A DNA stretch of 64,000 bases from Agapetus fuscipes (GCA_951799405.1 OX637342.1:2728001-2792000), one strand, 5' to 3'; positions 1 to 11,110 are shown, numbered from the stretch's first letter. The notes: a model not told the origin generated them from the letters alone. Program-made: numbers and translations.

Positions 1-690
1 CTTGAATATTTTTATTCTTCAAAATTTCAGTGTCGCAAAATCAAATCCCAAAATGCACAACACAACAGGTCAAAAATCTCTCACTATCCAATCCAGGATA
101 AAAAGAATAAAACAAAAGAATCGCACAGATTCAATTCGATCCCGTTTCCCAGCTCTGAATCTAAAATGCCCTTCTAGTATATGTTGTACGTATCTACATG
201 TTGAATACACGAGGATACAGAAGAAAGTAGGTACATGTAAAAGGAGAATACATGTATAGTGGAAAATACGCGTGAGTGAAAGCGAAGGAAGGCATTGCCT
301 TTATAGCTGGCAAGTACTACGAACATCCAATGTGCTTTCACAGAGCTGCAAGAATGGTCTAATATTAGTTATAATGTTTAAAAAATCTTCGTTCCTTCGA
401 TGAACAAAAAGTATTCGAGATATTATCCTTTGGTACTGGTTTACCACTGCAAGTAGTGTTTTCTGTTATATTGCTTTTATGCTAACTAAAAGTTTTCGCG
501 TACTAGGCTGAGAATGGCCATCTTCGAGCTGTCTGAAACGCTGAAAGTGTGAACTCACAACCATCGGAGTACAAATCCTTCACTTTAACCACTACTGTAT
601 TGTGACGTTTTGGTGTCTTACTGTCAGTCATGTATATATTTGTTACATAAATAAATAAACTACAGACCGGTCATAACATTATAATGTATC
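1..690. other. No recognisable gene
   Basis: AT-rich sequence in which I see no convincing coding region, RNA gene or repeat boundary. The open frame at the left edge starts at TTG and has no recognisable protein features. Confidence 0.5.
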
Positions 691-692
691 GT

Positions 693-1131
693 CCTCTTAG
701 TGTTTGTTTACGTTTTGTCCATCAGAGGCAAATTAACATGAACAATTGTCGATGTTATGGCCGCGGGGATCAAGTCGGGTTATTTGGAACCGGATAGCGT
801 TGGTTCGAATCTTGCGACGATAACTTCGACCCTGGTTCAACAGATGCCGTTGCATGCACACAAGCTTCTGCTTTCGCATGAAGACAACTGGCCAGGCAAA
901 ATAGGTTGGTGGATTGCATTCCTTTGCACAAATCTATTTTTATTTTTTTTAATATAAAAAAAATGTTTCTATGTGTACTGGGCCAATGTGTCTTATGAAA
1001 ATTGGAAATTGATTATAAAAATATGCAAAACAACTCTCACGCTATCGTTTTTTCTTTGTTTTTTTTTGTTGTTGTTTGTTACGTTTATTCTTAGCTCAGA
1101 TTATGCAGCCAAACAAGCACTGGGGAGACGA
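693..1131 (+). repeat. MITE-B copy, interrupted by a SINE
   Basis: The terminal sequence (TGTTTGTTTACG-like) and the far end (CCAAACAAGCACTGG) are the inverted ends seen in other MITE-B copies. Interior landmarks such as TGTGTACTGGGCCAATGTG and TTAGCTCAGATT also match. The left part stops near 735 and the interior resumes near 960, so about 220 bp containing a T3 SINE inserted into it. Confidence 0.6.
745..872 (+). mobile_element. SINE T3 (tRNA-headed)
   Basis: The head reads TGGCCGCGGGGATCAAG, a degenerate form of the A-box region of a Leu/Ser-type tRNA. It is followed by GGTTCGAATCTTGC, a good B box. The downstream body (CTTCGACCCTGGTTCAACAG) recurs inverted at 2765-2915 and 14625-14735. 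It lies inside a MITE-B copy, so it is younger than that copy. Confidence 0.6.
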
Positions 1132-2552
1132 TATACCAGATGTATATTTTTGCTTTAAAAAAATACAATTATCAAAACAGTCTTTTAACATTGTGAGAGC
1201 TCCCTATATGTAGGAACATATTATTATCCTTCGTACAGGGTGAGATCGCCGCGTCAGCTTTTTCGATTGAACTTCTTCGAAACGTAAGCGAAAATAGTTG
1301 GAGATTGTTAGCTGGGAGATGTAGCGTCTAACAAAGGTATTCTTATTTATTTTTATGGTATTTTTTACACCCCAATGACTTTCACTTAACTTGATTTCAT
1401 ACCGCGTATACAAATTGAATTTCATTTAAGCCTCCCCAATGGAATGTGGGAGGTTTATTTTTTTTATCATACGTTTGAATAATACCTACTTCTTTTTGTT
1501 TTAAGAATATTATTGTTAAAAAAATAGTGAATTATTTATTAAAAAATGCACTATCTACTAAAATAAATATAAGTAAAACATGAGCATAAGCTCCCCTTCT
1601 TTAATCTAAGTGCAAAATGTTGTTTCATTCCGTTGGCTAAAGACAAGGCGAACTTAAACGAAGCTTGGGAGGCAATGATCGTGGCTCACATTTTGCTCAA
1701 TACTCCTGAGTGCAAGCTTAGACATCATGAAACCTCGGAAGAACTCGGTTGTGCCGAAAGAACACGATTGTTCCCGTAGTCCTTCGGCTAACAACCGCGC
1801 CGTTCTACTTTATTCATCTTAGTCATCACGCGCTAACTTCACGGCAATGTATTTTTAATTTATATTCACGTTATTGTCATAATAACATAACAGCACCCCT
1901 GGTGAATGATAACTTTCCATACGTTTTTTTTTATTTACACCATCAAAAGGAGTTTATATTTTTTTTTGTACTCAGGGTAAGGTCAACGCTTCATCGGAAA
2001 AATACCAAATATACGAAGAGACAATTGGATGTCAGAGAAGTACATTTTCTTACAATCAAAATGCTGATAAATTGCTTGGATCAAGTATTCAAATGGATTC
2101 CAAGAAAAATACAGCAATGCTTTGACGGAAAACTTGTTGACAAAAATACCTTCAGAAAGTATTTCTACCAAAATGAGAAAGAAGACTTTGCTGTGTGTGT
2201 GGGTTCTACATGAAAGTGAATGATACTTTTGGAAGAGTTCCAGCGCCAGATAAAGAAGTTGTTTAAAAATGCATTTGGATGCAAGCTCTTCACGAAGACA
2301 AATTGCCAACCAGTACTTCAAGATTAAACTCAAACATAGTGGTGTACCAAAAATGTATGAAAATTAAAAAAAAACCCTAGTGAGGGATTTAAATTTCATA
2401 CATTTTTTGAAATATTTATATAAGGAAGCGTAAGCAATGTTTTTATAGATTGGTGCAGAGTAATGCGGTTCAACAACATATTTGCTTGTCCAAAAACAGG
2501 TACCTAGGAACATTATCAATTGAATAATTCACTATCTTATATTTTCATGCAT
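1132..2552. other. No recognisable gene
   Basis: Overlapping open frames occur on both strands at 1749-2333, but neither shows a known domain, a convincing ATG context or a hydrophobic or repeat pattern, and each appears to arise by chance. I see no RNA gene or clear repeat. Confidence 0.4.
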
Positions 2553-2755
2553 TTACATGCAACCCTGTTTCAAGAAAAGTCGGCAAGAATTGCAGGGTGT
2601 ATGTTCATTTGAGATTTGGGTTTTTATAATGTAGGTTCACATGCGCAATGTGCAAACGCGAAATTGTACGTGTCTGCTTGTGAAAATGTATATACTGTGA
2701 ATCCCCAATGTTACATAATTATATTTGCAGCTTAGATTAGATTAGATAAGATTCA
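2553..2755 (+). repeat. R1 repeat copy
   Basis: Shares the R1 core: CCTGTTTC...GTCGGCAAGAATTGCAGGG, the TTCATTTGAGATT segment, the GCGCGAA-like segment and the terminal GCAGCTTAGATTAGATTAG tail. It is 5' truncated relative to the full copies at 37780 and 61485. A repeated 3' tail with variable 5' ends is typical of a retroposon family. The parent element is unknown to me. Confidence 0.65.
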
Positions 2756-2764
2756 TGCATCATT

Positions 2765-2915
2765 AATTTATAATTACACAATGGCATATGTTGAACCAGA
2801 GTCAAAATAATTGTCGAAAAAACACGGCGCAGGAGGGGTTCGAACTTTATATTGTTTCAATAACGTGAATTCGAGTGCCAAAACCTTAAGCCCTCGGCCA
2901 TACCAGGAGTTTTAT
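2765..2915 (-). mobile_element. SINE T3 copy
   Basis: On the minus strand it reads TATGGCCGAGGGCTTAAGG (Leu/Ser-type A-box region), then GTTCGAACCCC (B box), then GACTCTGGTTCAACATATG, matching the T3 copy at 745. Confidence 0.6.
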
Positions 2916-3374
2916 TGTTTACCCCATACATTTCCAATTTACTTGATGGAAGAGAGTTTTTGCACTGTTTTACACTCTAATGTACAGGATTGCTTCTCGA
3001 TGGTTCTCCGAGATTTCCTCCACGTCGGACAATTTGTATTTTTTTCTCGACTATTTTTTAGCCAAACCAACTGGTCTCTTTGGCAGCGGGAGACAGACAG
3101 AGACTACCCAATATACGGGCCGGAGTACCTACCAGAAGCGCGGGAAAACTGTCTGCCACTGCAGTGTTCATTTAATTTGAAAAGTTGCAGCGTGTGTGCC
3201 GCGGTAACAAGGTGGCGCTGAGAGGAAATGCCGTTTGTAAAATGGAGGGAATGTAATTAGGAAGATTTCACTCGCAGAGTTTGTGTGTTTTACTTTTCAC
3301 GCAAAAAAACTTGTCGTTAAAGACTTTGTCTTGCACCTATGCTGATTAATTTTATGTCGTTTCTGTAACTGTAA

Positions 3375-4035
3375 CTCTGTCGCCATTCCGCTAGGGGTGG
3401 CCAGAGCCTCTGCAGAGTTGCCTCCATTTTTTCTTATCCTTTTTTTTTTTTTTAAGAAATCCTGTGCGGGAGACTCCCTAGATTCTAAAGACTCTAGGGG
3501 TCTATGACACTTGTTGTTGTGCCGCAGAGGGGTACGAGCTTGGTCGTCGCTACAAAGCGCCAATACTCAAGAAAGACCCTAGTTGCTGTAAGGCTGGATG
3601 GGCCTTTGGTGACCGGTCATTGGTACAGGTTTTATGAATTTTTCAACCCAGCGAAGAGCACATTCGAAATATAAATGGTATATTTTTGTGCTCCGCCGGA
3701 ATCCGAATCCACAACCTTCCATTTACGAGTCCGAAGTGTTGCCACTACGGACGACTACGGACCGGTCCAAGTTCCTTACATACCTCTTTCAATTCATTCA
3801 TATCCATCACCTTTTCATGCATTTTCTTCTTTTACGCTCACCTTGTATATCCCATTCTTTCACAATCTCCTCAATCTGATCACTCCATACTTTTCTCGGT
3901 CGTCCCTTCCCTCTTTTTCCTTTCACACTTTCTTTGTATGCATACTTTGTCAGTCTATCATCATTCATTCTTTCTACATGCCCAAACCATCTCATCACAT
4001 TCTTTGGTACCTTAACTTTCACATCCTCTTACAAA
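3375..4035 (-). pseudogene. RTE/CR1-type LINE 3' fragment, C-terminal coding remnant
   Basis: The minus strand from about 4022 to 3807 encodes a peptide with MRWFGHVERM and GKRGKGRPRKVW. These are the C-terminal signature motifs of a common class of arthropod non-LTR polyproteins. The reading frame has no ATG start and no reverse transcriptase core, so it is a dead 3' fragment. Homologous fragments lie at 29290, 37245 and 47130. A T1 SINE (3440-3768) splits the 3' untranslated part: the CCTCCATTTTTT segment at 3420 and the TTCATTCATATCC segment at 3795 are adjacent in the 47130 copy. Confidence 0.65.
3440..3768 (-). mobile_element. SINE T1 with tail B
   Basis: The minus strand starts at GGACCGGTCCGTAGTCG, has the B-box region GGATTCGGATTCCGGCGG, and a body ending GACGACCAAGCTCGTACC. 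Its 3' end (CCCGCACAGGATTTCTT then poly-A, seen as poly-T at 3440-3453) differs from tail A copies and matches LINE-B at 9905. It is inserted in a LINE fragment. Confidence 0.75.
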
Positions 4036-4095
4036 TCAGTTTGATTCCATAATTCTACTATGTATTTCAGTTTTGGTTTAATCAAACAGTGTTTT

Positions 4096-4335
4096 AGTGA
4101 TTGTTTTACTTATGTGCAATCAGAGGTAATTTCATATTAGCAATGTTTGTATGTGTACTGTACCAATGTGTCTTATGAAAACTCGGAATATTAAAAACCA
4201 CTATCATGTTATCGTGTTTTGCGTTTTTTTCTTAGCTCAGATTGTGTAGAATGTGATTCTTAAGACACATTCATTGAAAGGTCATCTTTGAATTAAATGG
4301 TAGATAAGCCAAACAAGCACTGAAGGGACGAACTA
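4096..4335 (+). repeat. MITE-B copy
   Basis: Interior landmarks GCAATGTTTGTATGTGTACTG and CTTAGCTCAGATTGTGTAG, and the right end GATAAGCCAAACAAGCACTG, match the other MITE-B copies. The left end is degenerate. Confidence 0.65.
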
Positions 4336-4359
4336 ATACACACGGTGAAAGTTTTTTGT

Positions 4360-4434
4360 TTGGAAGAAGTAATTTTATATTGATAATGTTTTTTTCATTA
4401 CCAATATAAAACTGTTTCTTCCAATGGATTGTAT
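4360..4434. repeat. Imperfect inverted repeat (hairpin)
   Basis: TTGGAAGAAGTAATTTTATATTG is mirrored by CAATATAAAACTGTTTCTTCCAA with a short AT-rich loop. It may be the remnant of a small fold-back element. No coding content. Confidence 0.5.
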
Positions 4435-4567
4435 ACTTTTGTAAAACACAAAGTTTTTCTTTACGAGCGGATTTATCTCCTCGAATGCAGTCTTTTTTTC
4501 ACTATTGTTTTCAATTGAAATTATTATTAATGAATTTTGAATTATTGAAGAATATAACATACATATT

Positions 4568-4628
4568 ACATAATCGTTTTTCATTAATGATGAACGATTA
4601 CAAAGTTAATGCATCTACAATCAATAAA
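4568..4628 (+). repeat. 55-bp repeat shared with 36880-36930
   Basis: TTCATTAATGATGAACGATT and the following ACAAAGTTAATGCATCTAC recur almost unchanged next to the palindrome at 36737-36886, which marks it as a fragment of the same dispersed element. Confidence 0.6.
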
Positions 4629-5149
4629 ATATTACATAAACTTAGAAATCAGTTTTTCCTGACTCACGCATTCCAGTTTTGGTTTCCCATATACTTTAAA
4701 ATTGAACTGAAATTTTGATTTATGCTATCAGCTTATTTAGTTAATGGTAGCAAGTGACATAATCGCAATTTATTGCAATTTTCTTCTAAAGAGACTGTTT
4801 ATTTACTTTTTTACTAAAAATTTCCTTGTAAATAATTATTCGGTTAATCGCCCCCAGTAAACAACCCTTCCGTAGTATAAAATTAATTTATTCAGAGCGC
4901 TTCTATGGGGGATGATATCTCGTACACAGGGAGTTTGATAATTCCGTCTTAGGAAACAGCCTTTCACCAATCTCGAGAGCTTCAGTGAAAGCTTACAGAC
5001 GAAGGAGCTCACTGGATTCGTGGACAGAGGCTCAAGAAATCTCTCCAAAGCGTGTGGTACTATCAAACATGTATGTGAGGCGCACAGACATATGAATACT
5101 TGTTTGTGTATCTGTGTATGCATGAGATGTAGAATATACAGGATCTTAT

Positions 5150-5625
5150 TGACATTTTCTCAATGCCACCCGTGTTTCAGGGAAGGTCTTCAAAAGTTGC
5201 AGGGTTAATGAAAATTTAAGATACTTCTTTAAGTCAGTATGAATCTACACGTGTTTGCTTTTGAGCATGTATTAATTAACAAAAATATTAAATATTAATT
5301 GTTCATATCATTAAGTGATGAGGCATTCACTTTGTAAACTTTCATTTTTAAATATTAAAAAATGGTTACGGGGCGAGTAAAATTTAATAATATACGACCG
5401 GTTTCGATAACAATGTTTACATCATCCGGTTATCGCCCCGTAATCATGTACAAATTATGTGTGATTTTTAATTTTTGATTTATTATTTTATTCCATTCCT
5501 TAATAACATCCAATTTATTGGCTTATTGCAGGATCTGTAAGCGCGAACTTAGATGTGCCTGCTGGTAGGCATGCATTAAATATAAGCCACATACTCGTAG
5601 TCAATATATCTTAGCAATTTATAAT
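5150..5625 (+). repeat. R1 copy, interrupted
   Basis: The R1 front part (CCCGTGTTTCAGGGAAGGTC) is at 5150-5275 and R1-like rear sequence (TCTGTAAGCGCGAACTTAG) resumes at about 5525-5625. The intervening 250 bp includes the inverted repeat at 5366-5443, so it appears to be a later insertion. Confidence 0.5.
5366..5443 (-). ncRNA. Hammerhead-like fold in a dispersed retroelement tail
   Basis: TTACGGGGCGA at 5366-5376 pairs with TCGCCCCGTAA at 5433-5443. Inside, the minus strand reads CCGGATGATG...TTATCGAAACCGG, which resembles a degenerate hammerhead core (CUGAUGA-like box, then a helix, then GAAA). Hammerhead ribozymes are known in Penelope-like terminal repeats. Position 2 of the first box is not canonical, so activity is doubtful. 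Confidence 0.3.
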
Positions 5626-5668
5626 AAATACTATTATTTCTAATTCATATAAATACATATATACAAGG

Positions 5669-5897
5669 CAGTGGCGAAGAGTGCCATACAAGCCGATTCC
5701 CATAGGCTTCCCTTTTAAAATGATGTAACAAAGTAGTTAAAAAATATAGGCACAAAGTAAAAAAATACATTTAAAACTAAAGAAACAATACGTATTTTTT
5801 CCCCATTGAAACCATGCAGTCTACTTTATTATTATTTTTGCCTCATTTTTAACGGGAAACCGATGGGAATCGGCTTGTATGGCACCCCTCGCCACTG
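5669..5897. mobile_element. 229-bp MITE with CAGTGGCG termini
   Basis: The left end CAGTGGCGAAGAGTGCCATA and the right end TATGGCACCCCTCGCCACTG are terminal inverted repeats that continue for about 40 bp (AAGCCGATTCCCAT / ATGGGAATCGGCTT). The interior is AT-rich and non-coding. The CAGTGGCG end suggests a hAT-like nonautonomous element. TACAAGG occurs immediately left and three bases right of the element, a possible imperfect target duplication. Confidence 0.7.
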
Positions 5898-5902
5898 AAT
5901 TA

Positions 5903-6010
5903 CAAGGATATTTTTTTAGAAGGTACACATAATTAAAGAGCGCCGTTTTTGTGTGTGTCACACCTCAAGGGCCCTCTCAAATCACGGATAAGATTTTTTG
6001 TAAAGATGAT
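5903..6010 (-). mobile_element. LINE-A 3' end, severely 5'-truncated
   Basis: The reverse complement reads CATCTTTACAAAAAATCTT, then the LINE-A stop region, then GAGGGCCCTTGAGGTGTGAC and ACAAAAACGGCGCTCTTTAA. This is essentially the last 100 bp of the LINE at 51.0-53.75 kb. It includes the last few codons of the ORF, so it is a LINE copy and not a SINE. Confidence 0.8.
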
Positions 6011-6354
6011 ATTATAGTAGGTAATGCCTTTATTAAATAAATGATTCTCGTATACATAAGTACTACACACAATTACATACGCTCATTGTCAAGAATTTTT
6101 ATATGAAAACCAGCATTTTCCATAATTTTATCGAAACTTGTTCAGGAGTCTCTCGAGCGGAAACCATTACTAAATCTTTTCCATCAAGAAGTCGCTGAGT
6201 ACATTATTGGCTTCTTACCGTACAGAATATGAGTTACGGCACTTAGCGTCGCGTAGCTCCGTCATGGGGTTAACTTTTATCGCGTAGCCGACGCGACTAT
6301 CTGGCAAATTGTTGGGAAAACATTGCGCATCATAATGTGGGGAACGGAAGGATT

Positions 6355-6598
6355 GGACCGGTCCGTAGTCCAGTGGCAACACTTCGGACTCGTAAATGGA
6401 AGGTTGTGGATTCGGATCCCGGTGGAGCACAAAAAATATACCATTTGTATTTCGAATGTGCTCTTTGCTGAGTTGAAAAATTCATGAACCTTTACCAAAG
6501 ACCGGTCACTGAAAGGTCCATCCAACCTTACAACAACTGGGTCTTGCTTGAGAATTGGCGCTTTCAACAGCGACGACCAAGCTCGCAGAGGGCTCTTG
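6355..6598 (+). mobile_element. SINE T1 copy
   Basis: The head GGACCGGTCCGTAGTCCAGT contains the A box. GGTTGTGGATTCGGATCCC contains the B box. The body continues to GCGACGACCAAGCTCGCAGA and stops after GGGCTCTTG, at the start of tail A. Confidence 0.8.
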
Positions 6599-6749
6599 GT
6601 ACCTATAAGTCAAGAAAACTTTGATAACTTTTGACTGCTGCTGAAACAAAGCTGGAATTGGCAAAATGAACCATTTTTGGTCAACATCACAGGTCAGTTT
6701 CTTACCATTTTATAAGTAATTTGTCATAAGGTAAAAACTTACTTTTACT

Positions 6750-6990
6750 TTGCGTATGGCCGGCAAGCACAGCAAATCACTTGGCCGTTGGGCAGCGTCA
6801 GAGGCGAAGATCCAAGCCCTCCATCCACTTCACTGCTCCTGGCGTGGCCTCGTGGAGATCCTTCAGGCCAGGAGGGTGTCTTCTGATGGGGCACTCCTCC
6901 ACTATGTGCCGGACAGTCTGGTTCTCCGCCCCACAGTCACATCCTGGAGATGGAGCTAATCCCCATCTATGGAGCAAGAAGTTAAGTTAA
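6750..6990 (-). pseudogene. Non-LTR retrotransposon C-terminal fragment
   Basis: The minus strand translates to a short stretch with a cysteine motif (CDCGAENQTVRHIVEECP), the C-terminal CCHC-like signature of many non-LTR polyproteins. It ends in a TGA after GLDLRL. It is relatively GC-rich against its surroundings. No reverse transcriptase remains, so it is a 5'-truncated dead copy. The clade is not determinable here. Confidence 0.65.
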
Positions 6991-8436
6991 TAAGGTCAAT
7001 TAAATCATTATAAGTTTTTTCCCAATTTCACTAATTGCCTCCAGTCAACATTTCCCAATAAAATATCACTTCCCTTACCACTCTCTTTCTGCATGAAAAG
7101 TGCATTGTTCCCCTTTACGACAAGTACAAAACACAACATTCAAACTCAATCATAACGTTTACGAAAAAATGTACAGACACTTGTGCACTCAACAGAGGCG
7201 ATATTTCAGTTTCAGTAGATGTTTAGTGAAACGCTTAGGCAAAGTAAAGCTTAATCCTCGTGGTAGTGGATTAACTTTTTGCAGAGCCGCTCGCTATTAT
7301 TACGTCATTGTGATCGAGATGAATGGAAACTTCGGGAAGCCAGAGAAGTTTGGCTTACACCAACCTAAGTAGGCTTGACTGAACCATAACCAAGTTTATG
7401 GATTGATTTATCCGATAAACTTAGATTTCAATTAAAATCTACGCTAAAAAAAACTTTGCCAATTTCCTCTATTTTTTCTTTTTCCTCATTAACGACTATT
7501 TCTGCGTCTGCTTTTTTGGACTATTTCTGTTTTTCCTGCGATGTGTATTCTTGGCTGTCTTTCCACCTTTTAGGCAGTCTTCGACTAGGACATGTTCCAT
7601 GAACAATACCTATGTTAACAAAAAGGTATTTCCGATAAATTTAGATTTCAATTGAAATAAACATTGAAAATATACCTAACAATTTGTTCTTCCTTTTTAC
7701 TGAATGATGAACCAATTTTACCTGTTCTTTTCACTGAGCTGACGTTCCTATTATGTGGAAGCCCAGATGTCTTCCAGTCACTTCTTTGAAACACGGATGA
7801 CATTGGCAAAAGTGAACATATGTTTACAGTTTCTGTAGTCAGTGTCGTATTAACGGATAAGTAAAAAAAACGTTACATTTTTGTATACCTTTAATGACTG
7901 CAGTACAATCACTTCTTTGTCTCTAAACAAATGCATACAATTCAACAATGAATGCCAAAAACACAAAATAAAATCAATGGGCTAAAACAAAAACATAAAA
8001 CGAGGCAAACTAGTATAAACTCGTTTTCCATCCGGGTATATACGAGTGTATATACTCATTGTTATACTTCGATGTTGCTTTTAGCACCCCAAGTACAAAA
8101 ACTTCACGATTTGACTCAACTATAGCGTTTAATCAAAAATGTACAAAAACTAAAAAGTTCACCGGGAGCACTGTTTTAGTCTCTATACAATTTTGGCATT
8201 CGCTGTAGCTGAGTTACAATATAAAGTTTTACACTTGGGCGTACAGACACAATAGTTTGGTGTAATGTCCACTACAGACTATCATCTTTGCGTTCCAACT
8301 ATGTTTGCTTAAGGCAGAAGTGATGTGTGTTTGCAGAGCGCCGTTGCATAACTTTTTTCACTGCAAGGGCACTTTCGGTGTTGACGTTGCGAAGAGGTGG
8401 GTCTTCATTTCTTATTTGAAGAATGCAACACTTTTT
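6991..8436. other. No recognisable gene
   Basis: AT-rich sequence. A 90-codon open frame at 7100-7372 begins with GTG and has no recognisable domain. I see no repeat family member or RNA gene here. Confidence 0.4.
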
Positions 8437-8671
8437 CCGGATTAACGGCGGTTTGAGCGGTGCGGCCGAACCAGGGCCCCCGAGTCCTAGGGACCCCCAA
8501 GACGCTTTATAGAAATATTCTTAAATAACTTGTACTTTTTTTCAATCTCATTGTCTATACTCGTTTTTGTGGTAGGTGAAGATGAAGGGGTGGGAGTAGG
8601 GGAGAAGGGAGTTGGAGTCCCTCATGATTTTCACCGCCCCAGGGCCCCCAGTGATCTTAATCCGGGCCTGG
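8437..8671. repeat. GC-rich-ended MITE-like element
   Basis: The left end CCGGATTAACGGCGG...CCAGGGCCCCCGAG is mirrored, on the other strand, by CCCGGATTAAGATCACTGGG and GGCCCTGGGGCGG at the right end (8625-8671). The interior is purine-rich on the plus strand and non-coding. Confidence 0.5.
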
Positions 8672-8888
8672 CTGTACTTTTATCAAAGACCAGCTTTATA
8701 ACAAATGGGTCTTGATTGATAAATATTGACTAGTGACGATCAGGCATGTAGAGGGCTCTTGATTTTATAAATTTTGGACCTCGGTCCCCTTACCTTAAAA
8801 AATAGGTAGGTTCGACTCGCTACAAATGATCTCTTTGAGGAGAACGCGGCAAGAAGTTACACTATATGTGTTGCTTAGAAACGTTCGT
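8672..8888 (+). mobile_element. Composite SINE fragment (T1 body then T2 tail)
   Basis: Positions 8680-8762 match the T1 body (ATCAAAGACC...GGGTCTTG...GAGGGCTCTTG). They are followed by the T2 3' region with CCCCTTACC and GGCAAGAAGTTACACTATAT. Heads are missing, so it is 5'-degraded. Confidence 0.5.
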
Positions 8889-9009
8889 ATCACCGTGTTA
8901 TTTGTACTTTGAGTTCGGCGACAGCAAAAAAATCTGGTACTTTTGTCAAACAACTGAGTTTGCTTCTTTAAGTAAGCGAGCCCTCTGTTGTGTAGGAACG
9001 ACAAATTAA

Positions 9010-9206
9010 AATTCGCCCACCATATGGGATATCCACTCCATACTCGTTAACACACGCCCCCAACCAATCACAGTGAGAGAGAGTCGCTGAGCAAGAAAAG
9101 TACTTAAGCAGAATCTCAAGCCCGTTGTCAGCAGTCTGTGGCGGTATGCCGAGCAAGAGCGTAGTGTTTCCGCGCTTGATTTCGTAAATTTAATTCCGCG
9201 GGTAAG
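9010..9206 (+). promoter_or_regulatory. Candidate promoter and untranslated first exon
   Basis: A less AT-rich patch contains AACCAATCAC (CCAAT-type box, about 9062) and ends in CCGCGG followed by GTAAGT at 9202-9207, a consensus splice donor. This combination would fit a 5' untranslated exon, but no downstream exon can be tied to it, and it may simply be unannotated repeat sequence. Confidence 0.2.
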
Positions 9207-9900
9207 TTTTTTTTCTCAACACGTTTTTTGAAATGTTGCAAAGTGATATAAAATTAAAAAATGTAAACGAAAAATCAAGTTAAATAAAAAAATATGAAAT
9301 AAACTTATTATACCTCGCTTTGTTATTTAATAAAATAATTTTACTGAACGTGATTAGGAAAAAATTGAATGAGTCGTATGTTAACAAAGGTGGCAATTTA
9401 GTTTTTAAGACAAGTTTTTCTTTTGAAAATTCATTAAAATTCACAAAAATATGTTGTATTTGTAAAATAGGTGTTGCATCAAAAAAACCGTGATCAGTGC
9501 ACCGTATTCTTCTTTTTCTTCTTCATTCAACTGAGCACCAGCATGAGAAAGCCAGCAAAAAAAGCGATATTATTTTTTTTCGATTATAATAACACGTAGG
9601 ACTATAAAATATTTTATATCCTAAATCAAAGTGATGGGAATTAAGTGTGTTTAAAAATAATTTTGTAATGGATTACTTGAAATAAAATAAAGTGCGATGT
9701 AAAAGCCAAGATAGGAGCAGCAGCCGGGGGCTTGCGCTTAAACATGTAAATGACTTTTTATTAATACTCGCGGAAAAAATAAAGTGTGTTTCAGTGGTGG
9801 TTTTAGAATAATGTAAGTCATTTTGAATTTATAAAATGTTTTTATGACCTTTAACTTAGTGTAATATTTTATGTGTTGGCATTTTTGTCCTTATTTTTTT
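9207..9900. other. No recognisable gene
   Basis: AT-rich, no coding frame or repeat that I recognise. Confidence 0.4.
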
Positions 9901-9904
9901 TTAA

Positions 9905-10093
9905 GTTAAGTTAAGGAATCCTATGCGGGAGGCTCCCCCCTTCTTGAAAGGCTTGGGGGTCTATGTCACCCTGGAAGGGTGCTGCAAAGGTGTTGCTTGA
10001 ATTGTTGCTTCTGTCGTGGGGCGCTGCAAGGAAGTGGCGATCGATGTTGGTTTTGAATAAAACCGTATTAAATTGAGAAGGGAACACAGACAC
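9905..10093 (-). pseudogene. LINE-B C-terminus and 3' end
   Basis: The minus strand (10093 to 9911) reads a C-terminal peptide with VFPSQFNTVLFKTNIDRHF and ends GGSLPHRIP before TAA. Tails of this form (NLFK...RH...PHRIP) occur at the C-terminus of CR1/L2-like non-LTR polyproteins. The final bases, AGCCTCCCGCATAGGATTCC then TTAACTTAA, match the 3' tail B found on some T1 SINEs (3440 and 28132). That suggests LINE-B supplied this tail. 5' truncated and without a reverse transcriptase. Confidence 0.65.
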
Positions 10094-10479
10094 TGTTTAT
10101 AAATTTATGGAAAAGCGTTAGAGCTAAAGTATAGTACCTACAACTGTTCTTTTTCTTATTAATAATAAACAAATAACACTGAAAGAAGTAGTAAAATAAA
10201 AATGTGTTGTTTATCTGCAAAATCGTTAAGGGACTAAAGAGTCCTCATTCAAAAATGACGTTAAACTATCACGCAAGATTGTTGAATGTCAAATGTTCAG
10301 TTTTTGGGGCACAATGGTAAAACTTCCCGAATGGCGGACGCACTTCGGACCTTTTGATTACAAGCGGAAACTTTAATGTATGGAATGACATAAATTCGGT
10401 CCGACGTGGATCGGTTCAGTAAACTAGCCAAACAATAAATGGGCTCATTCATAGAGCTGTATGCATTTTAAGTTGATAT

Positions 10480-10665
10480 TTACCCTGTTTCAGGGAATGT
10501 CGGCAAGAGTTGCAGGGCTTATGTTGATTAGAGGTTTGCATTTTATTTGTAAGTACACAATCAGCATTTGTAAGCGCAAACTACACGTGTTTGTTTGTGG
10601 GCATACATCTGAGAGCTTTGAATGAATATATCCTTGCAACTTAGATTATAGATTATAGATATAAT
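10480..10665 (+). repeat. R1 copy
   Basis: CCCTGTTTCAGGGAATGTCG, the CGCAAACTACACG segment, and the terminal CTTGCAACTTAGATTATAG tail identify the family. 5' truncated. Confidence 0.7.
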
Positions 10666-10805
10666 TTTAATTTAAAAATACCAAAATGGTTGTCTCATCC
10701 TTTACAAGAAACAAAAACCTGCTCACTTGGAAGAAGGGAAACTTCAATTGAAATAAAAAAGGATTAGGATAAGGGGGAGATCCCGATACACCTCGTCAAC
10801 TTTGT

Positions 10806-11010
10806 GTTTGTTTGTCTTATGTCCATGGGAGGTAATTTCACATGAGCAATTTATATATGTGTACTGGACCCGTGTGTGTTATGAACACAGAGTTTTACAT
10901 TTTTTTCTTAGCTCAGAAAGTAAAATGTGATTTTTAAGACAATTTATTGGTAGGTCATCTTTGATTCAAATAAAAGATAAGCGAAACAAGCACTGAGGGG
11001 GGGGGGACCT
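10806..11010 (+). repeat. MITE-B copy
   Basis: The left end GTGTTTGTTTGTCTTATG and the right end AGCGAAACAAGCACTGAGG are diverged inverted ends. The interior (CATGAGCAATT, TGTGTACTGG, CTTAGCTCAGA) matches but carries an internal deletion. Confidence 0.65.
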
Positions 11011-11034
11011 CTACACTAAAAAGATTTAAATTAT

Positions 11035-11110
11035 CACATGTGACCCCTTTTGAGAATAAGCAGGCAAGAAGTAAGACAATATGTGTAGCTTAGTGGCGCT
11101 ATGTTTTTAT
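11035..11110 (+). mobile_element. SINE T2 3' tail fragment
   Basis: CACATGTGACCCC...GCAGGCAAGAAGTAAGAC...TGTGTAGCTTAGTGGCG matches the T2 3' region seen at 59200 and 49570. Confidence 0.55.

Noticed and set aside
1749..2333. Overlapping 154- and 116-codon frames on opposite strands
   Set aside because: Neither has recognisable motifs; AT-rich sequence with low complexity runs. Kept out as coding.
9100..9206. Firm assignment of a promoter and first exon
   Set aside because: Only the CCAAT box and donor-like site support it; kept as a low-confidence feature, not a finding.
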